From: Halioxenophilus aromaticivorans
GTDB taxonomy: Bacteria; Pseudomonadota; Gammaproteobacteria; Pseudomonadales; Cellvibrionaceae
Length of the DNA stretch: 64,000 nt
NCBI RefSeq assembly: GCF_042850945.1
Contig: NZ_AP031496.1
Coordinates: 3,348,001-3,412,000, forward strand
Direction of reading: 5' to 3'
The translations under genes were made by a program, and so were the position numbers. The notes under the pieces are model-generated. The model was not told the origin of the DNA, made no database searches, and saw nothing but the letters and a program-made list of their open reading frames with translations. Each line of letters starts with the position of its first letter. Within the stretch, counting starts at the first letter, position 1. Shown piece by piece: positions 35,630 to 45,123 of this stretch.

Positions 35630-36217
35630 TTTATTGCCTCGAAAACTTCAGTCCTTTTGAAGTACTTCTGTAGTTTGCTATTGTCTATGAATTACTGTGA
35701 TTTGGTACCGCTTTTAATCCCATGCGATGTTTTAAACGACAAACGGTTCACATGCGTTGCCGGTAATACATTGCTGGGAGAAGCGAGTGTATCACCCCTG
35801 CCGTCGTTGGCCTGGGCTTCGTTTACCTGGGCTTTGTTTACCTGGACAGTGTCACCTGAACCAGGTTAGCCACCGGATTACTTTAAATACGGGTTACCAT
35901 GAAAGATGGTTACCTTTAATAATAGACAACCCCGGTACGAACGCTAATGGGTTTTTGATCCGCTAAAAGCTTTTTCAAACGCATTCACATAATTGCGTTT
36001 GCTTTTCAGAACCCATCTAAGGATAAATGTCGACCAGATCACGCTTGCCTTTATTTTTAATGCAATCCTGGTTAGTGCTATCTTGGTTGATTCAATCGCT
36101 ATTGTTACAACCCTGCGCTCGCCTCTTGTGAGCCTAAGTTCATAATGCCAATGTGGGGCTGAATCAGTGATGAATATCTGACCATTAATAGATAAAACAG
36201 ACACTTCCATTGCAAAG
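35630..36217. other. Intergenic region, 588 bp
   Basis: The longest gene-free stretch in the window. It contains a 15-bp tandem repeat (35811-35845) and then AT-richer sequence up to the Nmad3 gene. Short ORFs here (87, 69 and 98 codons) lack ribosome binding sites and recognisable protein character. Confidence 0.5.
35811..35845. repeat. 15-bp tandem repeat, 2.3 copies
   Basis: CCTGGGCTTCGTTTA is followed by CCTGGGCTTTGTTTA (one mismatch) and a partial CCTGG. No associated gene or known element. Confidence 0.7.
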
Positions 36218-37105
36218 ATGAAGATCATTCTTAGCCGCAAAGGCTTCGACAGCGCCTCCGGTGGCGTGCCCAGCCCAATCCTTACCGACGGCTCACCTGT
36301 GTCGCTGCCAATACCAGATCAGCGACAGAAACTGCCTTATATTGAGATTGCCCATGGAAGCGGCAAGATTGGCCCTATGGTAGAACAATTGACCAAGGGC
36401 AAAATCAGTCAACATCAAGGTGCCCATCTAGACCCAGACCTAAACCCATACAGCCTGCCAAGAGCCCCGGGCTGGCGGCCAGCGTTTGGTCAGTACGGCG
36501 CGGCCCAAGCGCACTTGGCCAATCAGGGTGTTGGGGTTGGCGATCTTTTTTTGTTTTTTGGATTATTCCGCCAGGCTATGGCCACCGAACAAGGTTGGCA
36601 GTGGGTAAAGGATACCAAACCCCACCATCGTTTTTGGGGCTACTTGCAAGTGGGAGACGTGATTGCGGCACAACAGTGCGACGGCGTCACCTACCCTTGG
36701 CTGCGCTACCATCCACACTGCCAATTTGATGCGCCACACAACACGCTTTACCTCGCGGCCGACGATTTTACCTTGGCCAATACACAAGCGTCGCCCAATG
36801 CCAAAGTGTTGCCCGGGGCCGGGTACTTTGCGTCGGCAACGGACGACCTACGATTAACCGATATCGACGCCCAGCGAGTCTCACAATGGCGCCTGCCCCG
36901 GTGGTTCCACCCTGGTAAAACCAAACCGGCGCTCAGTTACCACAACGATGCCAAGCGCTGGCAACGCAAACGAGACCACACCCGTCTGGATGCCGTTGCC
37001 CGAGGCCAGGAGTTTGTCCTAGACTGCAAACATTATCGATCCGCCCAAGCTTGGGCCCTGGGTATAATCAATAAAGGCTTAAGCGAAGCAGGCGATCACC
37101 CCTAG
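36218..37105 (+). CDS. Nmad3 (nucleotide modification associated domain 3) protein
   Basis: 295 aa. It begins K-I-I-L-S-R-K-G-F-D-S and continues P-S-P-I-L-x-D-G-x-x-x-S-L-P-I-P, the signature opening of the Nmad3 family. Later conserved-looking blocks are H-L-D-P-D-L, G-D-L-F-L-F-F-G-x-F and W-G-Y-L-Q-V-G. Nmad3 was predicted by comparative genomics to act with DNA base hypermodification systems, often in phages. Here it stands alone with no modification enzyme or phage gene beside it; the next gene is a secreted nuclease in convergent orientation. No strong ribosome binding site is seen. Biochemical activity unknown. Confidence 0.8.
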   Translation: MKIILSRKGFDSASGGVPSPILTDGSPVSLPIPDQRQKLPYIEIAHGSGKIGPMVEQLTKGKISQHQGAHLDPDLNPYSLPRAPGWRPAFGQYGAAQAHLANQGVGVGDLFLFFGLFRQAMATEQGWQWVKDTKPHHRFWGYLQVGDVIAAQQCDGVTYPWLRYHPHCQFDAPHNTLYLAADDFTLANTQASPNAKVLPGAGYFASATDDLRLTDIDAQRVSQWRLPRWFHPGKTKPALSYHNDAKRWQRKRDHTRLDAVARGQEFVLDCKHYRSAQAWALGIINKGLSEAGDHP

Positions 37106-37150
37106 GCGGCTAAAACAAACCTGCAAACAAGACTAAGAAAAAAAGAAACG

Positions 37151-37187
37151 ATAAAAAAAGGGGGGCCAATTTAGCCCCCCCCTTTTG
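37151..37187. terminator. Bidirectional terminator between Nmad3 and exeM-like genes
   Basis: GGGGGGC (37160-37166) pairs with GCCCCCC (37174-37180). Seven A residues precede and four T residues follow, so the minus strand gets the stronger T run, for the ExeM-like gene. Confidence 0.9.
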
Positions 37188-37208
37188 TGGTAACGCAATG
37201 ATTAAGCG

Positions 37209-39710
37209 CTAGTGGCGTTTATGCCAATACCATGGCTTTTTCATATCCAAGCTGATGATAACCGGGTCGTGATCCGAACTGCGGAACGGCCCAACACCGG
37301 TGAAGTCGATCAGGTCGCCCAGCTCACCGTTGTAATAGGTCAGCGCTTGGTCGTATTGCGTTTGGTACAACTCCAGCGCATTGATGTTCCAATGGCCAAA
37401 ATCCACCACCGAGCGCATGGCTGCCGGCGACGCTAGGATGTGATCCAAAGAGCCAACTTGGTCGGATCCATAAAAGAAATACGAAAACCCATTTGGCTCA
37501 AATTCCTCTTTTACCGCCTTGTAGCCAAAGCCACGTTTCACCGGAACCGACTCACCGTTATTCATTTCGGTGTTAACGGCGGTAGTGATAGTGTATCCCC
37601 GCTCCTGCGGTGAGTAGTCCGTTAGCACGGCAATTGGATCTTCTTGGCTGTAGGCATTGAGGTCGCCTAAAATCAGCACCTTTTTAGGCAGCCACATTTT
37701 GTTCAGAGCTTTACCCAGCGCCACCGACGCGGACACTCGTAAGGCATTACAACTGCCCTGAATGGAATCCAATTCAGAGGGGCTGTTTTGATCCTCAAAA
37801 CACTGGGAGCCCTTGGACTTAAAGTGGTTAACCACAACCGCAAAGGTGTCACCCGTGCGCTTGTGCACAAAGCGCTGCACCAAGGCATTACGCATGGCCA
37901 CCGTGTCACCATTGTTGTCCTGGGTGGGTAACTCGATACCTCGCATCTGGCCGAGCTTGGCGACCTGGCGATGCTTGTAAATAATGGCATTGCTGATGGC
38001 ATCCGTACCGGTAACCGCAGGGTTATGGTTACGAGCGTAACTGTATACCCGCTTGCCAACGGCCTTATTCAGTTCGTTCACCAATTGATGAATAGCACTG
38101 CCACGCTTAAAACCATCGTTTTCAATTTCGATTAAACCCACAACATCGGCATCAATGGCTATTAATGCCTCCACAATGCGAGCCTGTTGCAGCTCAAATT
38201 CCTCTGCACTTTCGGCGCCGCGGTTGGCATCGTAGTCAAAGGTAACTGTGCCATCACTTAACGTTTCGCCGTTAAAGTAATTCAAGACATTAAAACTGGC
38301 GATGGTAACGTCCCCACCACTAACCTCTGGCAATGCTTCACGTTTACTGGTGATGGCAAAGGTTTCTTTGGTGGGTAAAATGCGATAATCACCAAACGAG
38401 TAAAACACTGGCCCGCTGGCAGTCACCGTGTCACCCACTCTCGGTGCGTTGCCGTAGTTCAGGCCATCAAACTCCGGCGTGCTGTAGTAGTTAATGGTAG
38501 ACGGGTATTGGCTGCCGCTATCGTCTGCGATTAACAGTATATTGGCATCGGCGTTCGCTTCGGCTTCATAAAACTCAGGGCTGAGCGGTACAGCTACATC
38601 GGACGGCGTCCATTTCAGGCCATCGCTGACGTTGATTTCACCGTAGCGGGTGAAATTGTCCAGGGTGTAAATGGTGGCATCGGTGACTTCGGCTAACATG
38701 CCTTCTACGGATTCCAGATCCAACACGCCGCTGAATGGCATGGGAATGGTTACTGGGTATGGCACCTCAGCGGCGGGGCCACAATCCAGCATGGTTTCTG
38801 CGCTAATCTGGCTGTTGTCGTAGTACTCGCCGGTGGTACCCAACACGCGCACAACGCTGCCTGCAGCTATACCGGCACTCGGTGTACCGAAAATAAATAT
38901 GCCTTCCGAGGTGGCATCATCGCCATCGCTGTCGCTGTATTCTTCCTGCACAAAAAAGCCGTCATCGTTAAAGCCGGTCACAATGCCCTCAACCACCACT
39001 TGGCCGCTAATGGCAACTTCATCACCACTGCCTTGCACCGCACTGATTAACGTTGCCGGCTCATAGCAGCTGCCTAGGCTTATGCTTGGCGGTGGTTCTG
39101 TAGGGCCTTCGCCATCGTCAATGGTGGTAAAGGTGGTGGTGAATGTAGCGATGGGCATAGGCGCTGCAGCGCTGGCGTTGGTGGTTTCGCCGTCCAGTGC
39201 GTTGGTACCACTGTAAGTCCAGCCAGAGGCATCAAACACGCCCAAGTTGGGCTCTGCATTGGTATTGCGGTAGGCCCAACCGTCTAGATGATCCCAAACC
39301 TCACCGGTGCCATCGACGTTGATGTCACCGTACACATCGATGACCGCGCCGTTTTTAAAGAGCTCAATGGCGTCGTCACCATTGATGGACATTGCGCCGC
39401 TTTCATGGAAATTGTCCATAGGTCCAAAGAACGCTTCAAACCCGGCCGTATCCGAGGCCACATAGATATAACTTCCCGCAGTTACCGACTCCGCAGGAAA
39501 TGTGAATTCTTGACCGTCAGAACCACCACCGTTATTCGCGGAGCCAACACCGTACACGCTTAAATCGGTAATATCCGAGGTAACGTAAATTTCCACAGCT
39601 TTGGGTAAGCCGTTTGGTAAGGGGCCATCCACCACACCAGAAATCATCAAATCCGCTTGCACGGAAAACGATGCCGCCAAAACCGGGGCAACCAATAACC
39701 ATTTGTTCAT
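37209..39710 (-). CDS. ExeM/NucH-family extracellular endonuclease
   Basis: 833 aa from ATG 39710, chosen because it gives a clean signal peptide (M-N-K-W-L-L-V-A-P...V-Q-A) and has AGGA upstream; the frame opens 18 codons earlier. Order: N-terminal lamin-tail-like domain (about 20-160), OB-like region (about 200-330), then a C-terminal endonuclease/exonuclease/phosphatase domain (about 480-825) with N-x-x-N-Y, E-I-E-N, N-H-F-K-S-K, G-D-L-N-A and S-D-H-D-P-V. These nucleases degrade extracellular DNA or loosen biofilm. No GlyGly-CTERM or sorting signal is present at the C-terminus (ends K-P-W-Y-W-H-K-R-H). Confidence 0.93.
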   Translation of the reverse strand: MNKWLLVAPVLAASFSVQADLMISGVVDGPLPNGLPKAVEIYVTSDITDLSVYGVGSANNGGGSDGQEFTFPAESVTAGSYIYVASDTAGFEAFFGPMDNFHESGAMSINGDDAIELFKNGAVIDVYGDINVDGTGEVWDHLDGWAYRNTNAEPNLGVFDASGWTYSGTNALDGETTNASAAAPMPIATFTTTFTTIDDGEGPTEPPPSISLGSCYEPATLISAVQGSGDEVAISGQVVVEGIVTGFNDDGFFVQEEYSDSDGDDATSEGIFIFGTPSAGIAAGSVVRVLGTTGEYYDNSQISAETMLDCGPAAEVPYPVTIPMPFSGVLDLESVEGMLAEVTDATIYTLDNFTRYGEINVSDGLKWTPSDVAVPLSPEFYEAEANADANILLIADDSGSQYPSTINYYSTPEFDGLNYGNAPRVGDTVTASGPVFYSFGDYRILPTKETFAITSKREALPEVSGGDVTIASFNVLNYFNGETLSDGTVTFDYDANRGAESAEEFELQQARIVEALIAIDADVVGLIEIENDGFKRGSAIHQLVNELNKAVGKRVYSYARNHNPAVTGTDAISNAIIYKHRQVAKLGQMRGIELPTQDNNGDTVAMRNALVQRFVHKRTGDTFAVVVNHFKSKGSQCFEDQNSPSELDSIQGSCNALRVSASVALGKALNKMWLPKKVLILGDLNAYSQEDPIAVLTDYSPQERGYTITTAVNTEMNNGESVPVKRGFGYKAVKEEFEPNGFSYFFYGSDQVGSLDHILASPAAMRSVVDFGHWNINALELYQTQYDQALTYYNGELGDLIDFTGVGPFRSSDHDPVIISLDMKKPWYWHKRH

Positions 39711-39962
39711 GAAATATCCTTTGTTAATTAATTCCGCAATCCAGTCAACTTTTAGCCCTACCAACGTGAGCGCTTTAATGGCTCATAAACAGGCAAGACG
39801 AACCAACACCTTCAGCACGCATCGGCATTTGCCATATGGATAAAACGGCGCGATGGTAACCTGGGGATTTTTCGGTTTTATGACGATCTGATTAACGTTG
39901 GATTGCTACAAAAATAATTAACCGCCGTTTGCTAACGAAGCACGCTTTTTAAACGGAAATTG

Positions 39963-42053
39963 CTATTGGCGAGAATCGGGCTCTTCGCCCAGAGGCAGGG
40001 TTATTTCAAATGCCACACCAGAGTATTCCGTGCAGTTGCGGGCACTGACGTGGCCTTGGTGAAAATCTACAATGAGTTTAACGATGTGCAAGCCTAAACC
40101 CAGGTGGGGTTGCGCTTGGTTGGCATCCCGTACGGACACCATAGAGGAAAAAAGTTGCCCGCTCATATTACTGGGCAAGTTAGGCCCGGTATTGGCTACC
40201 GTAAGTTTGGCCAATTTACCCTGTTGCCGAATGCTAAACTGAATTTCGCCTTGGTCATTACAAAAGTCCACGGCGTTTTCAAACAATTTATCCAGCATTT
40301 GTACAATCAAATCCGGCGCTGCCATCACCCAAACCGGCGTAGCCGGCACAGCGCTGTGGATAGAAAACGACTTATCGCTGTTAGCCGAGGGATAGGTTGC
40401 AGCGTAGGCCTGGCTCACGTCATGTAGCAGCGCCGCCAAATCAATGGCCTCGAAATCGGCGTGATTAATGGCATCCTCAATGCGTCGTGCGGAATTCATG
40501 GCGTTGAGAATGGAAGACAAGCGATCGGTACCCTGCTTGGCCCGGGCTAGGTATACTTCGGTGTTATCTGTCTCTGATTCTAAATTATCCAAGGAGCTTT
40601 TTACGATGGCCAGGGGCGTGCGCAGTTCGTGGGACAACTTACTGGCCAAGGTTTTTAAATACTCGTTGTACTCCCCTACCCGCTGTAGTAACTGGCCAAA
40701 ACGACAGTTTAAATCGCCAATTTCATCGTGAATTTTGGCCTTAGGAAAATCCACGTTAATGCTGCCGTCTTCATCGATGGCGTTATCCGCAGCCCGGCTT
40801 AAGCGCTGAATTCGCACACTCAGCCAGGTGGCGTAGGCAAACAAAGCCAGGGTCAAAACGGCCATAACCAACAGGGAATACATCAACAAACGCTTAAATG
40901 CGCGGTCAGCCAGAGCAAGCCATTGGTGTGTGGTCTGCTCCGCTATCACCGCACCAATAAGCTGTTGGTTTTCGGGGTTTTTAATGGGCACGCTCACGCG
41001 CACCAGATTGCTGCTTTGATTCCACTGGTACCAATGGGAGGTTGGCTCGCCCTGGGCGATTGCACGCTCAACCTCCGGCGCGTGCAACTGGCCAACACGA
41101 TATTCGCGCTCCACCGACTGCAGCGGCTCGTCGTTGATAATACGCTGCACCAACCAAGCCATGGGCGGTGCCTGGGAGGTCACGTCGTGTAACCGATTGG
41201 CATCAGCCAAAACACGTTGGCTGTTATTAACCACCCGCAAGCGCTGCCCGCTGTGGGTGAAGATGGAACTGGCGTTTTGCAAGGCTTCATTTTGCAGCAC
41301 GGCTTTGCGTACCGGCCAACGCAGCAACTGGGTGAACAATTGCTCGGCATTGATCTCTGCATTGCCCATATTGCTGGCCCATTGCCGGTTTTGGCTGTCG
41401 TACACCCCAAGCGTTACGCCGCCACGAAAAAACCGCTCAGGCACCGAGAACTCAATCTGAAAGCCCGCTGGCAGCTCCCGCCAAACAGCCCGCGCTGTGT
41501 GTAATATTTCGGGTTCTTGGCCTGTGGCCAGGTAAACGGACTGCATCTCACCGGGAGCGCTGGTTCGGAACACCAACAAGCCCGAAGACGCGTCTTGCTG
41601 ATCATACAAGGCTACAAAATCGCCACTGGCGGGAAACGCCACCCTAGGGTCGTGGAATTCAAAGGCACTATCGCTAACGGTTAGAAAGCCAACTACGGCA
41701 GCACCCTGGTGAATTAACGTAATCTGCCACGGGCTTGCCGCGTTGTTAAACTGCTGGGAGCGCAGCTTTAAAAATCGCCAGTCGTCATCGTAGCCATCTA
41801 GGGTAATGGCGGCAGAGTCGGCAAAGACATACAGCGGCTGGCCCGTACTCTGATCTGGATTGGCGCGTTCGATATCCGCCAGCAGGGCCTCGTCGGCGTG
41901 GATGCGGTCGGCCACCGCTTGGGCACTGGCCATCAGAGCCTGTTCTTGGCCCAGCCGCAGCAGTTGTTCAATTTCTCGCACAAACAGAAAGCCGGCTACA
42001 GGCATTAACAAAAATAGCAGCGCCAACAGTGATAATTGTTTACGTAAACGCAT
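39963..42053 (-). CDS. Sortase-system sensor histidine kinase
   Basis: 696 aa membrane kinase. TM1 (about 10-26), a large periplasmic sensor (27-385), TM2 (388-410), HAMP, then HisKA with phospho-acceptor His475 (L-S-H-E-L-R-T-P) and HATPase_c with N-box F-E-N-A and G-L-G-L-H-I-V. Length, architecture and location fit the kinase dedicated to the proteobacterial sortase system. It starts 9 bp after the response regulator gene. The periplasmic domain presumably senses the envelope state of the sortase substrate; the signal is unknown. Confidence 0.9.
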   Translation of the reverse strand: MRLRKQLSLLALLFLLMPVAGFLFVREIEQLLRLGQEQALMASAQAVADRIHADEALLADIERANPDQSTGQPLYVFADSAAITLDGYDDDWRFLKLRSQQFNNAASPWQITLIHQGAAVVGFLTVSDSAFEFHDPRVAFPASGDFVALYDQQDASSGLLVFRTSAPGEMQSVYLATGQEPEILHTARAVWRELPAGFQIEFSVPERFFRGGVTLGVYDSQNRQWASNMGNAEINAEQLFTQLLRWPVRKAVLQNEALQNASSIFTHSGQRLRVVNNSQRVLADANRLHDVTSQAPPMAWLVQRIINDEPLQSVEREYRVGQLHAPEVERAIAQGEPTSHWYQWNQSSNLVRVSVPIKNPENQQLIGAVIAEQTTHQWLALADRAFKRLLMYSLLVMAVLTLALFAYATWLSVRIQRLSRAADNAIDEDGSINVDFPKAKIHDEIGDLNCRFGQLLQRVGEYNEYLKTLASKLSHELRTPLAIVKSSLDNLESETDNTEVYLARAKQGTDRLSSILNAMNSARRIEDAINHADFEAIDLAALLHDVSQAYAATYPSANSDKSFSIHSAVPATPVWVMAAPDLIVQMLDKLFENAVDFCNDQGEIQFSIRQQGKLAKLTVANTGPNLPSNMSGQLFSSMVSVRDANQAQPHLGLGLHIVKLIVDFHQGHVSARNCTEYSGVAFEITLPLGEEPDSRQ

Positions 42054-42062
42054 GGCCCGTTG

Positions 42063-42758
42063 TTAACTCATGTCCCAGCGGTAACCCATGCCGTAGGCGG
42101 TTTGTATGGCCTTAAAATTGGGATCCAAGCGCAAAAACTTTTTGCGGATACGTTTGATGTGTGAGGTTATGGTGTTGTCGTCCAGTACGACGTTGGCGGC
42201 GTCCATGAGCTGTTGTCGGTTTTTCACATGGCCGGGGTGTCGAGCCAAACTGTGCACCATCCACAGCTCGGTCACCGTTAGGTCCACCGGCTGCGCTTGC
42301 CAGCTCACTTGTAAGCGGTCCATGTCAATACTGAGCGGACCCCGCGTAATCTGTTCCGATGCAGGGTCTTGCGGCTCGGTAAGCGCCTCTATGCGGCGAA
42401 ACAGCGCGACAATCCTGGCCAACATATGCTGCTGGGAAATATCTTTGGTCAAATAATCGTCAGCCCCTAGACGCAAGCCGGAGACAATATCAAAGTCGCT
42501 GTCGCGGGCGGTTAAAAATATAATTGGCAGCGTGGGTGCTTGCGCTCGCAGGTTGCGACACAGGTCAAACCCCCCTTCTATTTCATCGCCCAAACCCACA
42601 TCGATAATGGCCAAATCCGGCAGTTTTATGTCAAACCCCTGCTGAGCGTCGGGGCGACTGGCAAAGATGGTCACCTCAAACCCATGGCGCGTTAAAAAAT
42701 CCCGATAGTTATCGGCGATGGCAGGTTCATCTTCTACGATATAAATTCTACGGGCCAT
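42063..42758 (-). CDS. Sortase-system response regulator, OmpR/PhoB type
   Basis: 231 aa. Receiver domain with acidic pair Glu9/Asp10, phospho-acceptor Asp53, Thr83 and Lys105 all present. The C-terminal winged helix has V-T-E-L-W-M-V-H-S and the recognition stretch N-T-I-T-S-H-I-K-R-I-R-K-K. It lies divergent from the sortase substrate gene and upstream of its kinase. It probably binds the tandem repeat at 42840-42859, a typical arrangement for OmpR-class regulators (inference). Confidence 0.92.
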   Translation of the reverse strand: MARRIYIVEDEPAIADNYRDFLTRHGFEVTIFASRPDAQQGFDIKLPDLAIIDVGLGDEIEGGFDLCRNLRAQAPTLPIIFLTARDSDFDIVSGLRLGADDYLTKDISQQHMLARIVALFRRIEALTEPQDPASEQITRGPLSIDMDRLQVSWQAQPVDLTVTELWMVHSLARHPGHVKNRQQLMDAANVVLDDNTITSHIKRIRKKFLRLDPNFKAIQTAYGMGYRWDMS

Positions 42759-42839
42759 GAATGAGTTGCCATTAGCTGCATAAGGCCCGTCAGTTTACCC
42801 GTTGGTAGTGCCAAATCAATACAACCCGGCTGGGCCGCC

Positions 42840-42859
42840 ATAATTGATCATAATTGGTC
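42840..42859. promoter_or_regulatory. Tandem 10-bp repeat, predicted response-regulator site
   Basis: ATAATTGATC (42840-42849) is followed directly by ATAATTGGTC (42850-42859). Two direct repeats at one helical turn are the usual OmpR/PhoB-family binding layout. It lies in the 141-bp gap between the two-component genes and the sortase substrate. Confidence 0.55.
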
Positions 42860-42935
42860 GCAAAGAGCCCTAAAGCACCCCCAAATCCGCCAAATTTAGG
42901 TGTTGTACTGGTTTAAACACTCAAGGGGCAAAGCC

Positions 42936-45122
42936 ATGTTTATTACCAAGTACTTATTAAACCCGCCGCATCCGCATAGGACGCAAAACCAAGAACCCAA
43001 ACCCAGCGCCAGGGCAGCAAACTCAGAGGGCTCTCCGCCACGGTATTTTTTAGCCTGGGTTTACGCACTCTTTTGTTTGTTGTGCTTGTTGCAAGCGGTG
43101 CCTAGTAGAGCTCAGGGTGATAACGGCCAATGGCAACTATCCGTCTCCTCTGCTACCGCTAACACTACTACCAATAATCACAACGCCAGCAATCTCGGCA
43201 ATCAAAAAGGCTATAGCGGTTTAACAAACAGCGGGCAAATGCTCTGGCGAACGGACGATAGCTATCAGCAAGCCATTTTGCTGGATACTGCCTGGGATAT
43301 TGATATCTCCGGCCCGCTGGCCACGGTGGTGTTAACGCAAACCTTTGAAAATACCGGTAGTGACTGGCGCGAGGGGATTTATGTGTTTCCTCTGTCGGAA
43401 AAGTCTACGGTCCATTACCTTGCCATCACTACAGCAGACCGCAAAATCGTCGCCCAGGTTAAAGAAAAAGCGCTGGCCAAAAAAATCTATACCCGGGCCA
43501 AATCCCAAGGTAAAAAAGCCGCGTTATTGGAACAGGTCAGCGGTAATTTATTTCGCCAAGCGGTTGCTAATATCGCACCCTACGAAAAAGTCACCGTAGA
43601 AATTCATTTGCAAATCGCACTGGATTACCAGCACCCTACTTTTTCATTATCACTTCCTACTACGTTTACGCCGCGCTTTTCTCCGGCTGAACTCATCGAC
43701 CCAAATAATACCCCAGATACATTAGCAACCCATCAACCTGAGTTAAAAAGCGGCGATACCGATGGCAGTTATATGTCGGTGGATATCACCTTGGATGCTG
43801 CCCTGGCCAAGAACAATATTCGCAGCAGCCACGAAATAAACACGATTTATGACGGCGATTCTTATTCAGTAAACACGGTGCAAAATTCCGTGTTAATGGA
43901 CCGAGACTTCATTCTGCAATGGGACTTACCCGTCGGTTCAGAACCCCAATCGGCGCTCTACCAGGAGCAAATTGGCACACAGCGCTTTGGGCTATTAATG
44001 GTGACTCCGCCAGCCGGCCCAAGCACAGCCCTGGCACAGGATATTATTTTTATCATCGATACTTCTGGCTCCATGGGCGGCGCATCCATTCAACAGGCAA
44101 AGCAAGCGCTGGCCAAGGCTGTGGAACAATTATCCCCTGACGACAGCTTTAATATTTTGCAATTTAACGACGATTTCGAAGCACTCTTTGCTAACAGTGT
44201 GCCGGCAAACAGTTCCAACGTTGCCCAAGGCTTAGATTTTATCCAGCAGCTAGAAGCCGAGGGCGGTACGCAGATGTTACCGGTATTGATGCAGGCATTG
44301 GCTACCCCCAAGGCAGACGAAAATACCCTGCGGCAAGTGGTATTTATCACCGATGGCGCCATTGGTTACGAGCAGGATTTATTGAATCTGATCTACCACC
44401 AATTGGACGATGCTCGCCTGTTCACGGTAGCCATTGGATCCGCTCCCAACGATTTCTTTATGCGCAAAGCCGCACAAGTCGGCCGAGGTAGCTTTACTAA
44501 AATTAGCGACGTTAACCAAGTGGCAGATCAAGTTGCGGGCTTGTTCAATAAACTTAACCACGCGGTGATGCAGAAACTGCACATCACCTGGCCGCAACCG
44601 GTGGAGGCTTGGCCCAAGGAGACACCAGACCTATACGCCGATGAACCCATCATCGTTGCGGTAAAATTTACCGAAGACACTCCCCTGGCAGGTGATATTC
44701 AACTGCAAGGTAACTACAGCGATGGCAGCCTGTGGCAAGGCGTAGTGCCTCGGGGCAACGACCAAGCTCAACGCACCGGCATTGCACGCCAGTGGGCACG
44801 CCATAAAATCGACCACCTGCTGGACCAAGTGTATTTAGGCGTAGACGAAGCGACGGTGAAAACCGCCGTGGTCCCCCTGGCAGAACAGCACCAGCTGCTT
44901 ACCCCTTACACCAGCTTTGTGGCCGTGGAAGAAACCATTCACCGGCCAGCCAGCCTGGCGTTAACGCAAGAGAAAATCGCCGCCACCGCCCCAAATCAAG
45001 ACATGGCAATCCCCGCACCGCAAACCGCCACCTACAGCACCCCCTTGGCGGCACTGGGCTGCCTGCTGCTATTGATTGCGGCAGCCTATCGGCGGGTCGC
45101 AGTAGCAAAGCGATGGAGCTAA
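42936..45122 (+). CDS. Sortase substrate with VIT and vWA domains
   Basis: 728 aa from ATG 42936, chosen because AAGGGG lies 7 bp upstream; a GTG at 42900 adds 12 residues. A long n-region leads to a signal segment near 36-55. A VIT domain (about 90-230) and a vWA domain with MIDAS D-T-S-G-S-M follow. The C-terminus has the sortase layout: A-P-Q-T-A (Ala694-Ala698), a hydrophobic helix and a basic tail (Y-R-R...A-K-R-W-S). This is the single dedicated target of proteobacterial class GN sortases. The motif's first residue is Ala rather than Leu. The sortase gene follows after 1 bp. Confidence 0.93.
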   Translation: MFITKYLLNPPHPHRTQNQEPKPSARAANSEGSPPRYFLAWVYALFCLLCLLQAVPSRAQGDNGQWQLSVSSATANTTTNNHNASNLGNQKGYSGLTNSGQMLWRTDDSYQQAILLDTAWDIDISGPLATVVLTQTFENTGSDWREGIYVFPLSEKSTVHYLAITTADRKIVAQVKEKALAKKIYTRAKSQGKKAALLEQVSGNLFRQAVANIAPYEKVTVEIHLQIALDYQHPTFSLSLPTTFTPRFSPAELIDPNNTPDTLATHQPELKSGDTDGSYMSVDITLDAALAKNNIRSSHEINTIYDGDSYSVNTVQNSVLMDRDFILQWDLPVGSEPQSALYQEQIGTQRFGLLMVTPPAGPSTALAQDIIFIIDTSGSMGGASIQQAKQALAKAVEQLSPDDSFNILQFNDDFEALFANSVPANSSNVAQGLDFIQQLEAEGGTQMLPVLMQALATPKADENTLRQVVFITDGAIGYEQDLLNLIYHQLDDARLFTVAIGSAPNDFFMRKAAQVGRGSFTKISDVNQVADQVAGLFNKLNHAVMQKLHITWPQPVEAWPKETPDLYADEPIIVAVKFTEDTPLAGDIQLQGNYSDGSLWQGVVPRGNDQAQRTGIARQWARHKIDHLLDQVYLGVDEATVKTAVVPLAEQHQLLTPYTSFVAVEETIHRPASLALTQEKIAATAPNQDMAIPAPQTATYSTPLAALGCLLLLIAAAYRRVAVAKRWS

Positions 45123-45123
45123 C

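Noticed and set aside
35606..35869. 87-codon ORF starting inside the orphan helical gene region
   Set aside because: Its C-terminal F-T-W-A repeats come from the 15-bp DNA tandem repeat; no ribosome site; overlaps the start of the opposite-strand gene.
35944..36240. 98-codon minus-strand ORF divergent from the Nmad3 gene
   Set aside because: No Shine-Dalgarno, overlaps the Nmad3 start if its first ATG is used, and no recognisable family. It could be real only if a later ATG (36210) were used; support is too weak to annotate.
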